64,000 nt of DNA from Streptomyces durocortorensis (GTDB taxonomy: Bacteria; Actinomycetota; Actinomycetes; Streptomycetales; Streptomycetaceae). The stretch covers positions 3,410,001 to 3,474,000 of the forward strand of contig NZ_CP134500.1 in the NCBI RefSeq assembly GCF_031760065.1, written 5' to 3'. Of this stretch, positions 42,231 to 51,442 are shown in pieces; the stretch's first letter is position 1, and the number at the start of each line of letters is the position of its first letter. Under the pieces are notes generated by a model. It made no database searches and was not told the origin of the DNA. It worked only from the letters and a program-made list of their open reading frames with translations. Position numbers and translations under genes: made by a program.

Positions 42231-44177
42231 ATGAAACGACCGGCACCGCGCCCTACGCCCGGGGGCCGCGCCCCGCTCCTGCTGACGGTGCCCGCGCTGC
42301 TGGCCGTGGCGTTCCTGATGCTGCCGCTCGTCGGCATCCTGGCCCGTACCTCCTGGGGCGAGCTCGGGGCGCACCTCACCGCCGAGCCGACCACCCGGGC
42401 GCTGCGGCTCTCCCTGCTGGTCTCGCTCTGGTCGCTCGGGCTCTCGCTGCTGTTCGGGGTGCCGCTGGCCTGGCTGCTGGCCCGGGTGCCGTTCCCCGGC
42501 AAGGCGTTCGTCCGCTCGCTGGTGCTGCTGCCGATGGTGCTGCCGCCCACGGTCGGCGGGGTGGCCCTGCTGCTGGCCTTCGGCCGGCGCGGGCTGCTCG
42601 GGCCGTGGCTGGAGGACACCTTCGGCATCACGCTCCCCTTCCACACCTCGGGGGCCGTGCTGGCGGCGACGTTCGTCGCGATGCCGTTCCTGGTCATCTC
42701 GCTGGAGGGCGCGCTCGGCGGACTGCGCCCCCGGTACGAGGAGACCGCCGCGTCCCTCGGCGCCCCGCCGGTACGGGTGTTCCTCACCGTGACGCTGCCG
42801 ATGGTCGCCCCCGGGCTCATCGCCGGAGCCGCCCTGACCTGGGCGCGGGCGCTCGGCGAGTTCGGCGCGACCATCACCTTCGCCGGGAACCTCCCGGGCA
42901 CCACGCAGACCCTGCCGCTCCAGGTGTACCTGCTGCTCCAGGACTCCCCGGAGGCCGCCACCTCGGTGTCGCTGCTGCTCCTGGCCATCGCGATGATCGT
43001 GCTGATCGCCCTGCGCGGCCGCTGGACCGGCACCCCTGGCGACCACCGCGAGCGGACGGCCCGCCCGGAGGAGCCGGCGAGCACCACACCGGACGTCCTG
43101 CCCGAACCACCCCCGTACGTACGGGAGAAGGCCCCCCGGGAACGCTGGTCCCTGCACGCGGACGTCACCGGCTTCACCCGCCTCGCCCTGGACGCGGACC
43201 CCGGCACCACCATCGCGGTCGTCGGCCCCAACGGCGCGGGCAAGACCACCCTCCTGCGGGCCCTCCTCGGCCTCACGCCCCGCGCCCACGCCCGACTGCG
43301 CCTGGGCGACAGCGATGTGTCGGAACTCCCCCCGCACCGCCGGGGCGTCGCCTGGGTCCCCCAGGACGGGGCCCTCTTCCCGCACCTGAGCGCCCTGTCC
43401 AACACGGCGTACGGACTCCGCGCCCACGGCGTGCCCCGCGCGGAGGCCCGGCGCGAGGCCCAGGGCTGGCTGGACCGGCTCGGGGTGGGCCACCTCGCCC
43501 AGCACAGACCCGCGCAGCTCTCCGGCGGCCAGGCCCAGCGGGTCGCCCTGGCCCGCGCGCTGGCCGCCCGCCCGCGCCTCCTGCTGCTGGACGAACCGCT
43601 CGCCGCCCTCGACCAGAGCACCCGGGCCCGGGTGCGGCACACCCTGCGCGGGCACCTCGCGGAGTTCGGCGGGGTCTGTCTGATCGTCACGCACGACCCG
43701 GTCGAGGCGGTCTCGCTGGCCGACCGGGTCCTGGTCCTGGAGGACGGCAGGGTCCTCCAGGACGAGCCGCCCGCCGAGGTCACCCGGCACCCGCGCTCAC
43801 CGTGGGTGGCCCGGATGCTGGGCCGCAACGCCTGGCCGGGGACCGCCACCGCCGACGGCCTCGCCCTGGAGGGCGGCGGGCACCTCGTGGTCGCCGAGCC
43901 CCTCCCCGCGAGCACGGACGCCCTCGCGGTCATCGCCCCGGAAGCCGTCTCCGTACACCGGGAGCGGCCCACCGGCAGCCCGCGCAACGTCTGGCCGGGC
44001 ACGGTCCGCGAGATCACCTCGGGCGGCAGCAGACTGCGGCTGCTGATCACCTCGGCCGAGGCCCCGGACCTGGTCGCGGAGATCACCCCGCAGGCCGCGG
44101 CCGAACTGGGCATCGCCGAGGGGACGCCCGTCTGGACGAGCGTGAAGGCGACGGAGGTGACGGCCGTCCCCCTGTAG
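42231..44177 (+). CDS. modBC: Fused molybdate permease-ATPase (ModB-ModC)
   Basis: 648 aa. Residues 1-265: five to six membrane helices with the EAA-type loop PVRVFLTVTLPMVAPGLIAGAALTWARALGEFGAT typical of ModB. A Pro-rich linker (about 265-310) leads to the ATPase: Walker A GPNGAGKTT near 332, LSGGQAQRVALARAL near 430, Walker B LLLLDEPLAALD, then a C-terminal Mop/TOBE domain (PGTVREITSGGSRLRLLITS). A single chain replaces the usual two genes, seen in some actinobacteria. Moco enzymes would benefit. It is 83 nt downstream of modA and so in the same operon. Confidence 0.93.
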   Translation: MKRPAPRPTPGGRAPLLLTVPALLAVAFLMLPLVGILARTSWGELGAHLTAEPTTRALRLSLLVSLWSLGLSLLFGVPLAWLLARVPFPGKAFVRSLVLLPMVLPPTVGGVALLLAFGRRGLLGPWLEDTFGITLPFHTSGAVLAATFVAMPFLVISLEGALGGLRPRYEETAASLGAPPVRVFLTVTLPMVAPGLIAGAALTWARALGEFGATITFAGNLPGTTQTLPLQVYLLLQDSPEAATSVSLLLLAIAMIVLIALRGRWTGTPGDHRERTARPEEPASTTPDVLPEPPPYVREKAPRERWSLHADVTGFTRLALDADPGTTIAVVGPNGAGKTTLLRALLGLTPRAHARLRLGDSDVSELPPHRRGVAWVPQDGALFPHLSALSNTAYGLRAHGVPRAEARREAQGWLDRLGVGHLAQHRPAQLSGGQAQRVALARALAARPRLLLLDEPLAALDQSTRARVRHTLRGHLAEFGGVCLIVTHDPVEAVSLADRVLVLEDGRVLQDEPPAEVTRHPRSPWVARMLGRNAWPGTATADGLALEGGGHLVVAEPLPASTDALAVIAPEAVSVHRERPTGSPRNVWPGTVREITSGGSRLRLLITSAEAPDLVAEITPQAAAELGIAEGTPVWTSVKATEVTAVPL

Positions 44178-44300
44178 CGGCGGCGCGGCGGCCGGGAACC
44201 TTCGCCCCCGTCGGCACGTACTTCCTACGACGGCCGAGAGGCGCGAGGAGATGCTTCGGTACGACGGCCGGAAGACGCACAGACGCACCACGGGGGACCC

Positions 44301-44666
44301 ATGGCACTGTTCGGCAACGCCCACACGATCAATCCGGCCACCGCCCAGCAGGACTACGCCCGGCTGCTCGGCCAGGGCGAGCAGGTGCACGCCGCGTTCC
44401 TGCTGATCCGCGACACGATCCTGTTCACGGACCGGCGGCTGATCCTCGTCGACAAGCAGGGCATCACCGGCAAGAAGGTGGAGTACCACTCCGTCCCGTA
44501 TCGCAGCATCACCCACTTCGCCGTGGAGACGGCCGGGACGTTCGACCTCGACGCCGAGCTGAAGATCTGGATCTCGGGCAGCGCCACCCCGCTCCAGAAG
44601 ACCTTCACCAAGGGCGTCGACATCTACGAGGTGCAGGCGATACTGACGCAGTTCGTCGCCCGGTAG
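44301..44666 (+). CDS. Bacterial PH-like domain protein
   Basis: 121 aa, matches PH_10/bPH-type small proteins: EQVHAAFLLIRDTILFTDRRLILVDKQGITGKKVEYHSVPYRSITHFAVETAGTFDLDAELKIWISG. Cytosolic; bacterial relatives assemble as rings and have no settled role. The ATG is preceded by GGGGGAC, about 120 nt after modBC, and it is convergent with the amidase. Confidence 0.88.
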   Translation: MALFGNAHTINPATAQQDYARLLGQGEQVHAAFLLIRDTILFTDRRLILVDKQGITGKKVEYHSVPYRSITHFAVETAGTFDLDAELKIWISGSATPLQKTFTKGVDIYEVQAILTQFVAR

Positions 44667-44683
44667 CCACCCCGGCGCGGCGC

Positions 44684-45454
44684 TCAGAAGTACGGCCGCA
44701 GCCGGGCCGCCTCAGAGTGGCCCGGCACGGAGGCGCGCAGCTTCGCCGTGCGCTCCCGCAGCTGGGGCAGCAGCCCGTACAGCGCCTCGCCGGGGCAGCG
44801 GGTCTCATAGCTGTCACGGTGGCCGGAGATGACGTGCAGCCGGGCCACCTGGCCCTCGTCGAAGCGGCTCTCGTCGTTCGTCGAGACCAGCTCGACCGTG
44901 CCCAGCGGGTCCGCCCCGGGCCGCAGCTTCCAGGCGGCGAGCCGCACCAGCGCGTCCATCATGGGCTTAGGCACCTCGGCGCCCTCGCCGAAGTTGCCGA
45001 TCGCCGCGACGCCGACGGTGTCGGTGTTGAACCCCTTGGTGTGGGCCCCGAGCACCGCCCGGGCGACCCCGCCGCCCCGGCCCTCGTAGATCGTGCCGCA
45101 GCGGTCGACGAGGAAGTTGTAGCCGATGTCGTCCCAGCCGTCCTGCTCGATGTGGCCGCTCTGGACGGCCCGGATCAGTTCGGGAGTGTCCGCGCAGTCG
45201 TAGTGGTTGGGGTTGCCGGTGTGGTGCACGAACAGCGCCTTCGCCGCACCGGTGTAGTGCGGCCCCTCCTTCACCAGCTCCTCGTCCGCGTGCCACTCCC
45301 GGCGGCTGACGACGGCGGGCTGCGGGAGCCCGCGCGGCGGCCGGGGCCCGGTGGCCAGCTCCGTCCGGGGCGCGTGGACCGCCGGGCCGTCCCCGAACAC
45401 CAGGAGGGCCAGGGGCAGGACCAGGACGCCCAGGACGAGTCGGCGGGACCACAT
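44684..45454 (-). CDS. Secreted N-acetylmuramoyl-L-alanine amidase (PGRP type)
   Basis: 256 aa. Signal peptide (RRLVLGVLVLPLALLVFG), then a type 2 amidase/PGRP domain: VVSRREWHAD, ALFVHHTGNPNHYDCAD (Zn-binding His), DIGYNFLVDRCGTIYEGRGGG, VGVAAIGNFG, VISGHRDSYETRCPGEALY (second His and Cys). It should cleave the MurNAc-L-Ala bond or bind peptidoglycan outside the membrane. ATG at 45454 chosen for GGAG four bases ahead; the GTG at 45463 is possible. Confidence 0.92.
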   Translation of the reverse strand: MWSRRLVLGVLVLPLALLVFGDGPAVHAPRTELATGPRPPRGLPQPAVVSRREWHADEELVKEGPHYTGAAKALFVHHTGNPNHYDCADTPELIRAVQSGHIEQDGWDDIGYNFLVDRCGTIYEGRGGGVARAVLGAHTKGFNTDTVGVAAIGNFGEGAEVPKPMMDALVRLAAWKLRPGADPLGTVELVSTNDESRFDEGQVARLHVISGHRDSYETRCPGEALYGLLPQLRERTAKLRASVPGHSEAARLRPYF

Positions 45455-45626
45455 GGTCTCCACCCTGCGCCCCGCCCTCCGGCTTCGCAGAGGAGCGGGC
45501 CGATCGGGTGACCCCCGTCCAGCGGGGGCGTTTCATCCGGAATGCGCACCGGGGCGGGCGTTCTTACGATGAGGTCCGGATCATCCGCCGCACCCTGCGG
45601 GGGCAGCCCGGCCGGATCGAGGAACC

Positions 45627-47162
45627 ATGGCCCACGACCGTATGCAGGACGAACCCGCGGTCGGCCTGAAGCCGAACGCCATCGGGTTCGTCGACGCCCT
45701 CGTCATCGGCCTCAACTCGACCTCCCCGGCCTATTCGCTGGCCGCCGTGATCGGCCCGATCGTGGCCCTGGCGGGGATCTACGCCCCGGGCGTCATGTTC
45801 GCCTCGTTCGTGCCGATGCTGCTGATCGCCTCGGCGTTCTACTACCTGAACAAGGTCGACCAGGACTGCGGCACGACGTTCTCCTGGGTGACCCGGGCGA
45901 TGGGCCCGTGGGCGGGCTGGCTCGGCGGCTGGGCGATCACCATGACCGGTGTGCTGGTGGTCGGTTCGCTGGCCGATGTGGCGGTGAGCTTCACCCTGCT
46001 GGCTGTCGGCCTGGACGGCTGGGTCGACAACGCCTTCGTCCGCCAGCTGCTGACCGTGCTGCTGATCATCGTGATGACCGGGCTCTGTGTGATCGGCACC
46101 GAGCTGTCGGCCAAGGTGCAGAACGCGCTGATCCTTCTTCAGGTCGCGTTCCTGCTGGTCTTCGTCGTGGTGGCGCTGTACCGGGTGTACGCGGGTACCA
46201 CCGGCTTCGACTCGATCGAACCGTCCCTGAGCTGGCTGCACCCGTTCGGCGCCGGTGGCGCCGCGCTGACCGGCGGGCTGCTGCTCGGGGTGTTCATCTA
46301 CTGGGGCTGGGAGTCCGCGGTCAACCTCACCGAGGAGACGGAGAACTCGGCGAGCGCCCCGGGCAAGGCGGGCCTGTGGTCCACCGTGGTGCTCCTGGTG
46401 ACCTATCTGTCGGTCGCCATCGCGGTCGTCGCCTTCGCGGGCACGGCGTTCCTGGCGGAGAACGCGGGCGAGGAGGAGTTCATCTTCGCCCAGCTCGCCG
46501 GGGACGTCCTGGGCGGCTGGGACTGGATCCTGCTGCTCGCGGTGGCCACCTCGGCGATCGCCTCGACGCAGACGACGATCATCCCGGCGTCCCGGACCGC
46601 GCTGTCGATGGCCCGGCGTCAGGCACTGCCGGAGCACTTCGGGCACATCAGCCCCCGGTTCCGTACCCCGGACGTCAGTACGTGGTGGGTCGCCGCGATC
46701 GCGATCGCCTGGTACCTGGTGGTGAACCGGATCAGCACCGAAGCACTGTTCGACTCCCTCACCGCCCTGTCCCTGCTCATCGCCTTCTACTACGCGCTCA
46801 CCGGGGTGGCCTGCGCGGTCTACTACCGGCGTCACCTCACCGAGAGCGTGCACAACTTCGTCCTCATCGGCCTCGGCCCCGTGGTCGGCGCCGGGCTGCT
46901 GACCTGGCTGCTGGTGCGCTCGGTGATGGACATGTCCGACCCGGCCAACTCCTACAGCGGCACGTCCTGGTTCGGGCTCGGCCCGCCGCTCGTCATCGGC
47001 ATCGGGATCTCCGTGGTCGGCGTGGTCCTCATGGTGGTCTGGCGGCTGCGCGACGCGGTGTTCTGGCAGGAGCGGCCCTCGGTCCCCGACCCGGACCTGG
47101 TGCACGCCACGGTCACCAGGTCCGGTGAGCCCGCCGGCTCCGGTGACGGTAAGGGGCTTTGA
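45627..47162 (+). CDS. APC-superfamily amino-acid permease
   Basis: 511 aa with about 12 helices. The consensus amphipathic region near residues 27-55 (ALVIGLNSTSPAYSLAAVIGPIVALAG) and the ISPRFRTPDVSTWW loop resemble the amino acid/polyamine transporter family. Substrate not evident. ATG at 45627 with GAGGAA upstream. Followed after 1 nt by a universal stress protein, a pairing seen for transporters regulated by USP domains. Confidence 0.9.
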   Translation: MAHDRMQDEPAVGLKPNAIGFVDALVIGLNSTSPAYSLAAVIGPIVALAGIYAPGVMFASFVPMLLIASAFYYLNKVDQDCGTTFSWVTRAMGPWAGWLGGWAITMTGVLVVGSLADVAVSFTLLAVGLDGWVDNAFVRQLLTVLLIIVMTGLCVIGTELSAKVQNALILLQVAFLLVFVVVALYRVYAGTTGFDSIEPSLSWLHPFGAGGAALTGGLLLGVFIYWGWESAVNLTEETENSASAPGKAGLWSTVVLLVTYLSVAIAVVAFAGTAFLAENAGEEEFIFAQLAGDVLGGWDWILLLAVATSAIASTQTTIIPASRTALSMARRQALPEHFGHISPRFRTPDVSTWWVAAIAIAWYLVVNRISTEALFDSLTALSLLIAFYYALTGVACAVYYRRHLTESVHNFVLIGLGPVVGAGLLTWLLVRSVMDMSDPANSYSGTSWFGLGPPLVIGIGISVVGVVLMVVWRLRDAVFWQERPSVPDPDLVHATVTRSGEPAGSGDGKGL

Positions 47163-47163
47163 G

Positions 47164-47589
47164 ATGTCGGTTGTGCTCGGTTACGACGAATCCCCCGGCG
47201 CCGCCCGCGCCCTGCGCATCGCGATCGAGGTGGCGGCGGCGTACGGGGAGGAACTGATCCTCGTGTACGGGGCGGCCGCCCCGGGCCTGCGCGACGGGGC
47301 CGAATACCGCAGCCACTACGACGCGATCCGGCAGGCCGGGCGCACCGGACTGGAGCACGCCCTGACGGCGGCCGAGGCGGCGGGCGTACCGGCGCGTGTG
47401 GAGGTGCTGGACGAGAGCCCGGCCCAGGCGCTCCTGGACGCCGCCCAGCGGCACGGGGCCCGGGTCATCGTGGTCGGCACCTGGGGCGAGAGCCCCATGC
47501 GCGGCGCGCTCCTCGGCTCGACCCCGCACAAGCTGCTGCACATGTCTCCCGTCCCGGTGCTGTGCGTCCCGACGGAGGACGCGCCCTGA
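47164..47589 (+). CDS. Universal stress protein (UspA family)
   Basis: 141 aa Rossmann-like USP: VVLGYDESPGAARALRIAIEVAAAYGEELILVYG and the ATP-binding motif VIVVGTWGESPMRGALLGSTPHKLLHMSPVPVLCVP (GxxG-9x-GS). Translated just after the permease, and probably modulates it or signals energy state. ATG behind AAGGGG. Convergent with the antiporter gene. Confidence 0.93.
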   Translation: MSVVLGYDESPGAARALRIAIEVAAAYGEELILVYGAAAPGLRDGAEYRSHYDAIRQAGRTGLEHALTAAEAAGVPARVEVLDESPAQALLDAAQRHGARVIVVGTWGESPMRGALLGSTPHKLLHMSPVPVLCVPTEDAP

Positions 47590-47638
47590 GTGCCGGAGGA
47601 GGGCGCGCGCTCCCGAGGGCCGCCGAGGGCGCGGGACC

Positions 47639-48865
47639 TCACCACGCCTCGCCGCTCTCCGCCGCGCGGGTCGGCGCCTCCGGCCCCGCACCGCCCTCCT
47701 CCCTCCGCAGCAGCCGGAACGCCAGCAGGGGGAACGTCAGCACCGACACCAGTGCCGCGGCGACCAGAGCGGCGGCCTCGCCCGTACCGATCACCTTGTC
47801 GTCCAGGCCGATGGCGGTGATCGCGACGACCAGCGGCAGACAGGTGGAGGAGAACAGCGCGAGCGCGGAGCGGGGGGCCCGCCCGGTCAGGTCGCGCGGG
47901 GCCAGGAGGTACGCCGGTACGCCCCGCACCAGCAGGAACAGCAGCAGGAAGACCGGCACGAGCAGCAGCGGGCGGCCGCCGTCCAGGAGCGCCGCGAGGT
48001 CGAAGTCGATGCCTGTGACGACGTAGAAGAACGGGACCAGGAACCCGAACCCGATGGCCTCGATCCGCCCCAGGACCTCGCCGCTGCTCTCGGGCGCCGA
48101 CCCCTGGAGGACCAGCCGGGTCAGCATCCCGGCGGCGAACGCGCCGAGCAGGGTGTCCAGGCCGAAGACATGGGCCAGGCCCAGCATCCCGGCGAGCAGC
48201 AGCATCACGAAGCGGACGGCGAACTGGCCGCTGCTGTGCAGGGTCATGGCGATGATCCGGGCGAACCACGGGGGCCGGGGCCGCATCGCCCAGAAAACCG
48301 CGCCCACCGTGATGGCGGCGAACCCCGCCAGGACCATGCTCGCCGCCCCCGGACTCCGCCCGCTGAACAGCAGGGCCATCGCCACGATCGGCCCGAACTC
48401 GCCGACCGCCCCGAACGCCATCACCACCGACCCGAACCTCCCCTCCAGCCGCCCCGAGTCCCGCAGGATCGGCAGGACCGCCCCCAGGGCCGTGCTGGTG
48501 AGCGCGGTGCCGATCACCAGGCTCTTGGCCAGGTCCGCGCCGCTGAGGAGCAGGGCGACCCCGAGCCCGGCGGCGAAGGAGAGAACCCAGGCCCCACCGC
48601 CCCGGCGCAGGGTGGCGCCACGGACCTCGGCGAACCGGATCTCGTACCCCGCGAGGAAGATCAGCATCGAGAGGCCGAGGTCGGACAGGGCGTCGATGAC
48701 CTGGTCGTGATGGGCCCAGCCGAGCACATCCGGCCCGACCAGGATGCCGAGCACGATCTCGAAGATGACGACGGGGACGGACAGCCACCGCCCGGTCGCA
48801 TAGCCGAGCAGCGGGGCGAGAACCGCCAGGGCCATGATCAGGACGAGGGTCCCGGGGTGCTCCAT
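47639..48865 (-). CDS. CPA2-family cation/proton antiporter
   Basis: 408 aa with 12 to 13 membrane helices; NhaP/KefB-like: LSVPVVIFEIVLGILVGPDVLG, LSDLGLSMLIFLAGYEI, LVIGTALTSTALGAVLPIL, FGAVGEFGPIVAMALL, IGFGFLVPFFYVVTGIDFDL. Exchanges Na+ or K+ for H+; no RCK/TrkA domain is attached. The minus-strand TATACA lies 7 nt before the ATG and suggests a leaderless mRNA. It is convergent with the USP gene. Confidence 0.9.
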   Translation of the reverse strand: MEHPGTLVLIMALAVLAPLLGYATGRWLSVPVVIFEIVLGILVGPDVLGWAHHDQVIDALSDLGLSMLIFLAGYEIRFAEVRGATLRRGGGAWVLSFAAGLGVALLLSGADLAKSLVIGTALTSTALGAVLPILRDSGRLEGRFGSVVMAFGAVGEFGPIVAMALLFSGRSPGAASMVLAGFAAITVGAVFWAMRPRPPWFARIIAMTLHSSGQFAVRFVMLLLAGMLGLAHVFGLDTLLGAFAAGMLTRLVLQGSAPESSGEVLGRIEAIGFGFLVPFFYVVTGIDFDLAALLDGGRPLLLVPVFLLLFLLVRGVPAYLLAPRDLTGRAPRSALALFSSTCLPLVVAITAIGLDDKVIGTGEAAALVAAALVSVLTFPLLAFRLLRREEGGAGPEAPTRAAESGEAW

Positions 48866-49124
48866 CGCTCGTGTATAGCAAGGGATGCGCCGTAATCACC
48901 CGCATTGACACCGAAAGTGCACTGCTGAGACGTCGCTTAGTCCGGGCAGTACGTGTCCCGCGCCGGGCGCGGCGGGGCGAACGCCGTATCGCCGTACAGG
49001 GCCCTGCGGACCGCACCCGTCACCCGTTTCCCCGCACCGGGGTGCCGCTCGGCGGCCGGAGCCGTTGAATGCGAAGTCCGGGGCGCTCGGGTATCGGGCA
49101 TCGGGGTGGAGGCAGGAGAGCGGC

Positions 49125-51392
49125 ATGCCGTCGACGCAGGTCCGTACGGGCCGGGGCACCGCCCCGCGCCGCCGGGGGGCACTGCGCCGCACCGGCGAGT
49201 GGTGCGCCCGGCACTTCCTGACCGTCCTCGTGCTGTGGGTGGCCGCGCTCGCCGGGCTCCAGGTCCTCCAGCACGCGTACGGCGGCGACTACTCCGACGA
49301 CTTCTCGCTCCCCGGCACCCAGTCCCAGGACGGCCTCGACGTCCTGGAGGCCCACGCGCCGCAGGCGGGCGGCTACAGCGCCCAAGTGGTGCTGCACGAC
49401 GCCGGCACGACGCTCACCTCGGTCTCCGACCAGGTCTCCACGGCCGTCGCCGACCTGGAGAAGCTGCCCGACGTGCTCTCCGCGCAGAACCCGCTGCCGC
49501 CGTCCGGCTCCACCCCGCCCACGCCGCCCGACCCGAACACCGGGCCGCTCTCCACCGACCGGAAGACCGCGTACATCACCATCCGCTTCAGCGTGCAGCC
49601 CTCCACCCTCGACCCGTCCTACCTCGACGGGGTCGACGCGGCGGTGCAGCCGCTGCGCTCGGCCGGGGTGGAGGTGGAGTACGGCGGTTCGCTCGGGGAG
49701 CTGGCCCGCCCCGAGCCCGACGACCGCACCAGCGAGGCGATCGGCTTCGGGGTGGCGATCGTGGTCCTGCTGATCGGCTTCGGCAGTCTGCTGGCCGCCG
49801 TGCTGCCGCTGGTCACCGCCCTGGTCTGCGCCTTGGGCGGGCTCGCCCTGCTCGGGCTGCTGGCCGCCGCGGCGACCTTCGCGACGGTCTCCCCGACGCT
49901 CGCCACGATGATCGGCATCGGCGTCGGCATCGACTACGCGCTCTTCCTGGTCACCCGGCACCGGCAGAACCTGATCGACGGCCAGGACCCGGTGACGGCT
50001 GCCGGGAACGCGGCCGCCACCAGCGGCCACGCGGTGCTGCTCTCCGGCTGCACGGTGATCATCGCGCTGTCGGGGCTGTGGGTCTCCGGGATCGGGTTCA
50101 TCGGCAAGCTGGGCCTGGCCGCGGCGGTCACCGTCGTCACCGCGGTGATCGGCGCCCTCACGCTCGTACCGGCGGCCCTCGGTCTGATCGGCCGCCGGAT
50201 CGACCGGGTGCACCTACGGAAACCGGTGGCCGAGACCGTACCGGCGACGGCGAACACGGAGGTCGGCGGCTGGCACCGGTACGCGCAGCGGGTCGAGCGA
50301 CGGCCGTGGTGGTTCCTGGCGGGCGGGGTGGTGGTGCTGGCCGTCCTGTCCTTCCCCCTCTTCTTCATCCAGCTCGGCCACATCGGCGACGGCGCCGACC
50401 CGAAGTCGTTCACGGACCGGCGCGCCTTCGACCTGATGTCGGACGCGTTCGGCCCCGGCTCCAACGGCCCGCTGACCCTCGTCATCGACCAGAGCGACGT
50501 GCCGTCGGCCGACCGCTCGTCCCTCGCCGACCAGGCGCAGAAGGCGCTGGCCAACGTCCCGGACGCGGCGGTGATCACCCCGCTCGCCGCCACGTCGGAC
50601 GGCGACGTGCTGACCGCCACCGCCTACTCGGTGGCCGCCCCGCAGGACGGGCGGACGACCTCCCTGGTGAACCGGCTCACCGACGACGTCCTGCCGCAGG
50701 CCGTCTCCGGCACCGACGCGAGCACGTACGTCACGGGCACGACCGCCGCCCAGGTCGACTTCCTGGACATCGTCTCCAGCCGCCTGCCCCTGATCATCGC
50801 GGTCGTCGTGGCCCTGGCGTTCCTGGTGATCCTGGCGGTCTTCCGGGGCCTGCTCGTCGCGCTGAAGGCCGCCGTGCTGAACGTCCTGTCGATCGCCGCC
50901 TCGTACGGGGTCGTGGTGGCCGTCTTCCAGTGGGGCTGGGGCGGTCCGGCGCTGGGAGTGTCGGGGAAGGTGCCGATCGAGAGCTATGTCCCGATGATGA
51001 TGTTCGCGATCGTCTTCGGGCTGAGCATGGACTACGAGATCTTCCTGCTCTCCCGCATCCACGAGGCCTGGCTGCGCACCGGCGACGCGCGGGCGAGCGT
51101 CGCGCACGCACTGGAGATCACCGCCCGGGTCATCACCTGCGCCGCCCTGATCATGGTGAGCGTCTTCGCCGCGTTCGTGATCAGCGACAACATCGTGGTG
51201 AAGATGCTGGGCCTGGGGCTGGCCGCCAGCGTGCTCATCGACGCCACCGTCGTACGGCTGCTGCTGGTCCCGGCGGTGATGACCCTGCTGGGCCGGTCCG
51301 CCTGGTGGATTCCGGGCCCGCTGGACCGGTTCCTGCCGCACCTGGACGCCGAGGGGAGCGCGGAGCCCCACCTCACCACCGAAAGAAAGTGA
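49125..51392 (+). CDS. MMPL-family RND transporter
   Basis: 755 aa, 12 helices in two MMPL halves with large external loops (about 40-200 and 430-560). Motifs: MIGIGVGIDYALFLVTRHRQNL in the first half, and VFGLSMDYEIFLLSRIHEAWLRTGDARASVAHALEITARVITCAALIM in the second, with the DY pair for proton relay. Such proteins export lipids or antibiotics using the proton gradient. ATG at 49125 behind GGAGAG; the 259-bp gap upstream holds a TTGACA (48905) without a convincing -10. Confidence 0.93.
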   Translation: MPSTQVRTGRGTAPRRRGALRRTGEWCARHFLTVLVLWVAALAGLQVLQHAYGGDYSDDFSLPGTQSQDGLDVLEAHAPQAGGYSAQVVLHDAGTTLTSVSDQVSTAVADLEKLPDVLSAQNPLPPSGSTPPTPPDPNTGPLSTDRKTAYITIRFSVQPSTLDPSYLDGVDAAVQPLRSAGVEVEYGGSLGELARPEPDDRTSEAIGFGVAIVVLLIGFGSLLAAVLPLVTALVCALGGLALLGLLAAAATFATVSPTLATMIGIGVGIDYALFLVTRHRQNLIDGQDPVTAAGNAAATSGHAVLLSGCTVIIALSGLWVSGIGFIGKLGLAAAVTVVTAVIGALTLVPAALGLIGRRIDRVHLRKPVAETVPATANTEVGGWHRYAQRVERRPWWFLAGGVVVLAVLSFPLFFIQLGHIGDGADPKSFTDRRAFDLMSDAFGPGSNGPLTLVIDQSDVPSADRSSLADQAQKALANVPDAAVITPLAATSDGDVLTATAYSVAAPQDGRTTSLVNRLTDDVLPQAVSGTDASTYVTGTTAAQVDFLDIVSSRLPLIIAVVVALAFLVILAVFRGLLVALKAAVLNVLSIAASYGVVVAVFQWGWGGPALGVSGKVPIESYVPMMMFAIVFGLSMDYEIFLLSRIHEAWLRTGDARASVAHALEITARVITCAALIMVSVFAAFVISDNIVVKMLGLGLAASVLIDATVVRLLLVPAVMTLLGRSAWWIPGPLDRFLPHLDAEGSAEPHLTTERK

Positions 51393-51442
51393 GACAGAGC
51401 ACAGCGGCCGGAGGGAACGCTTCCACCGCCTAGGGTGTCAGG

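Noticed and set aside
48905..48910. TTGACA upstream of the MMPL gene as a promoter
   Set aside because: No TANNNT at a usable distance.
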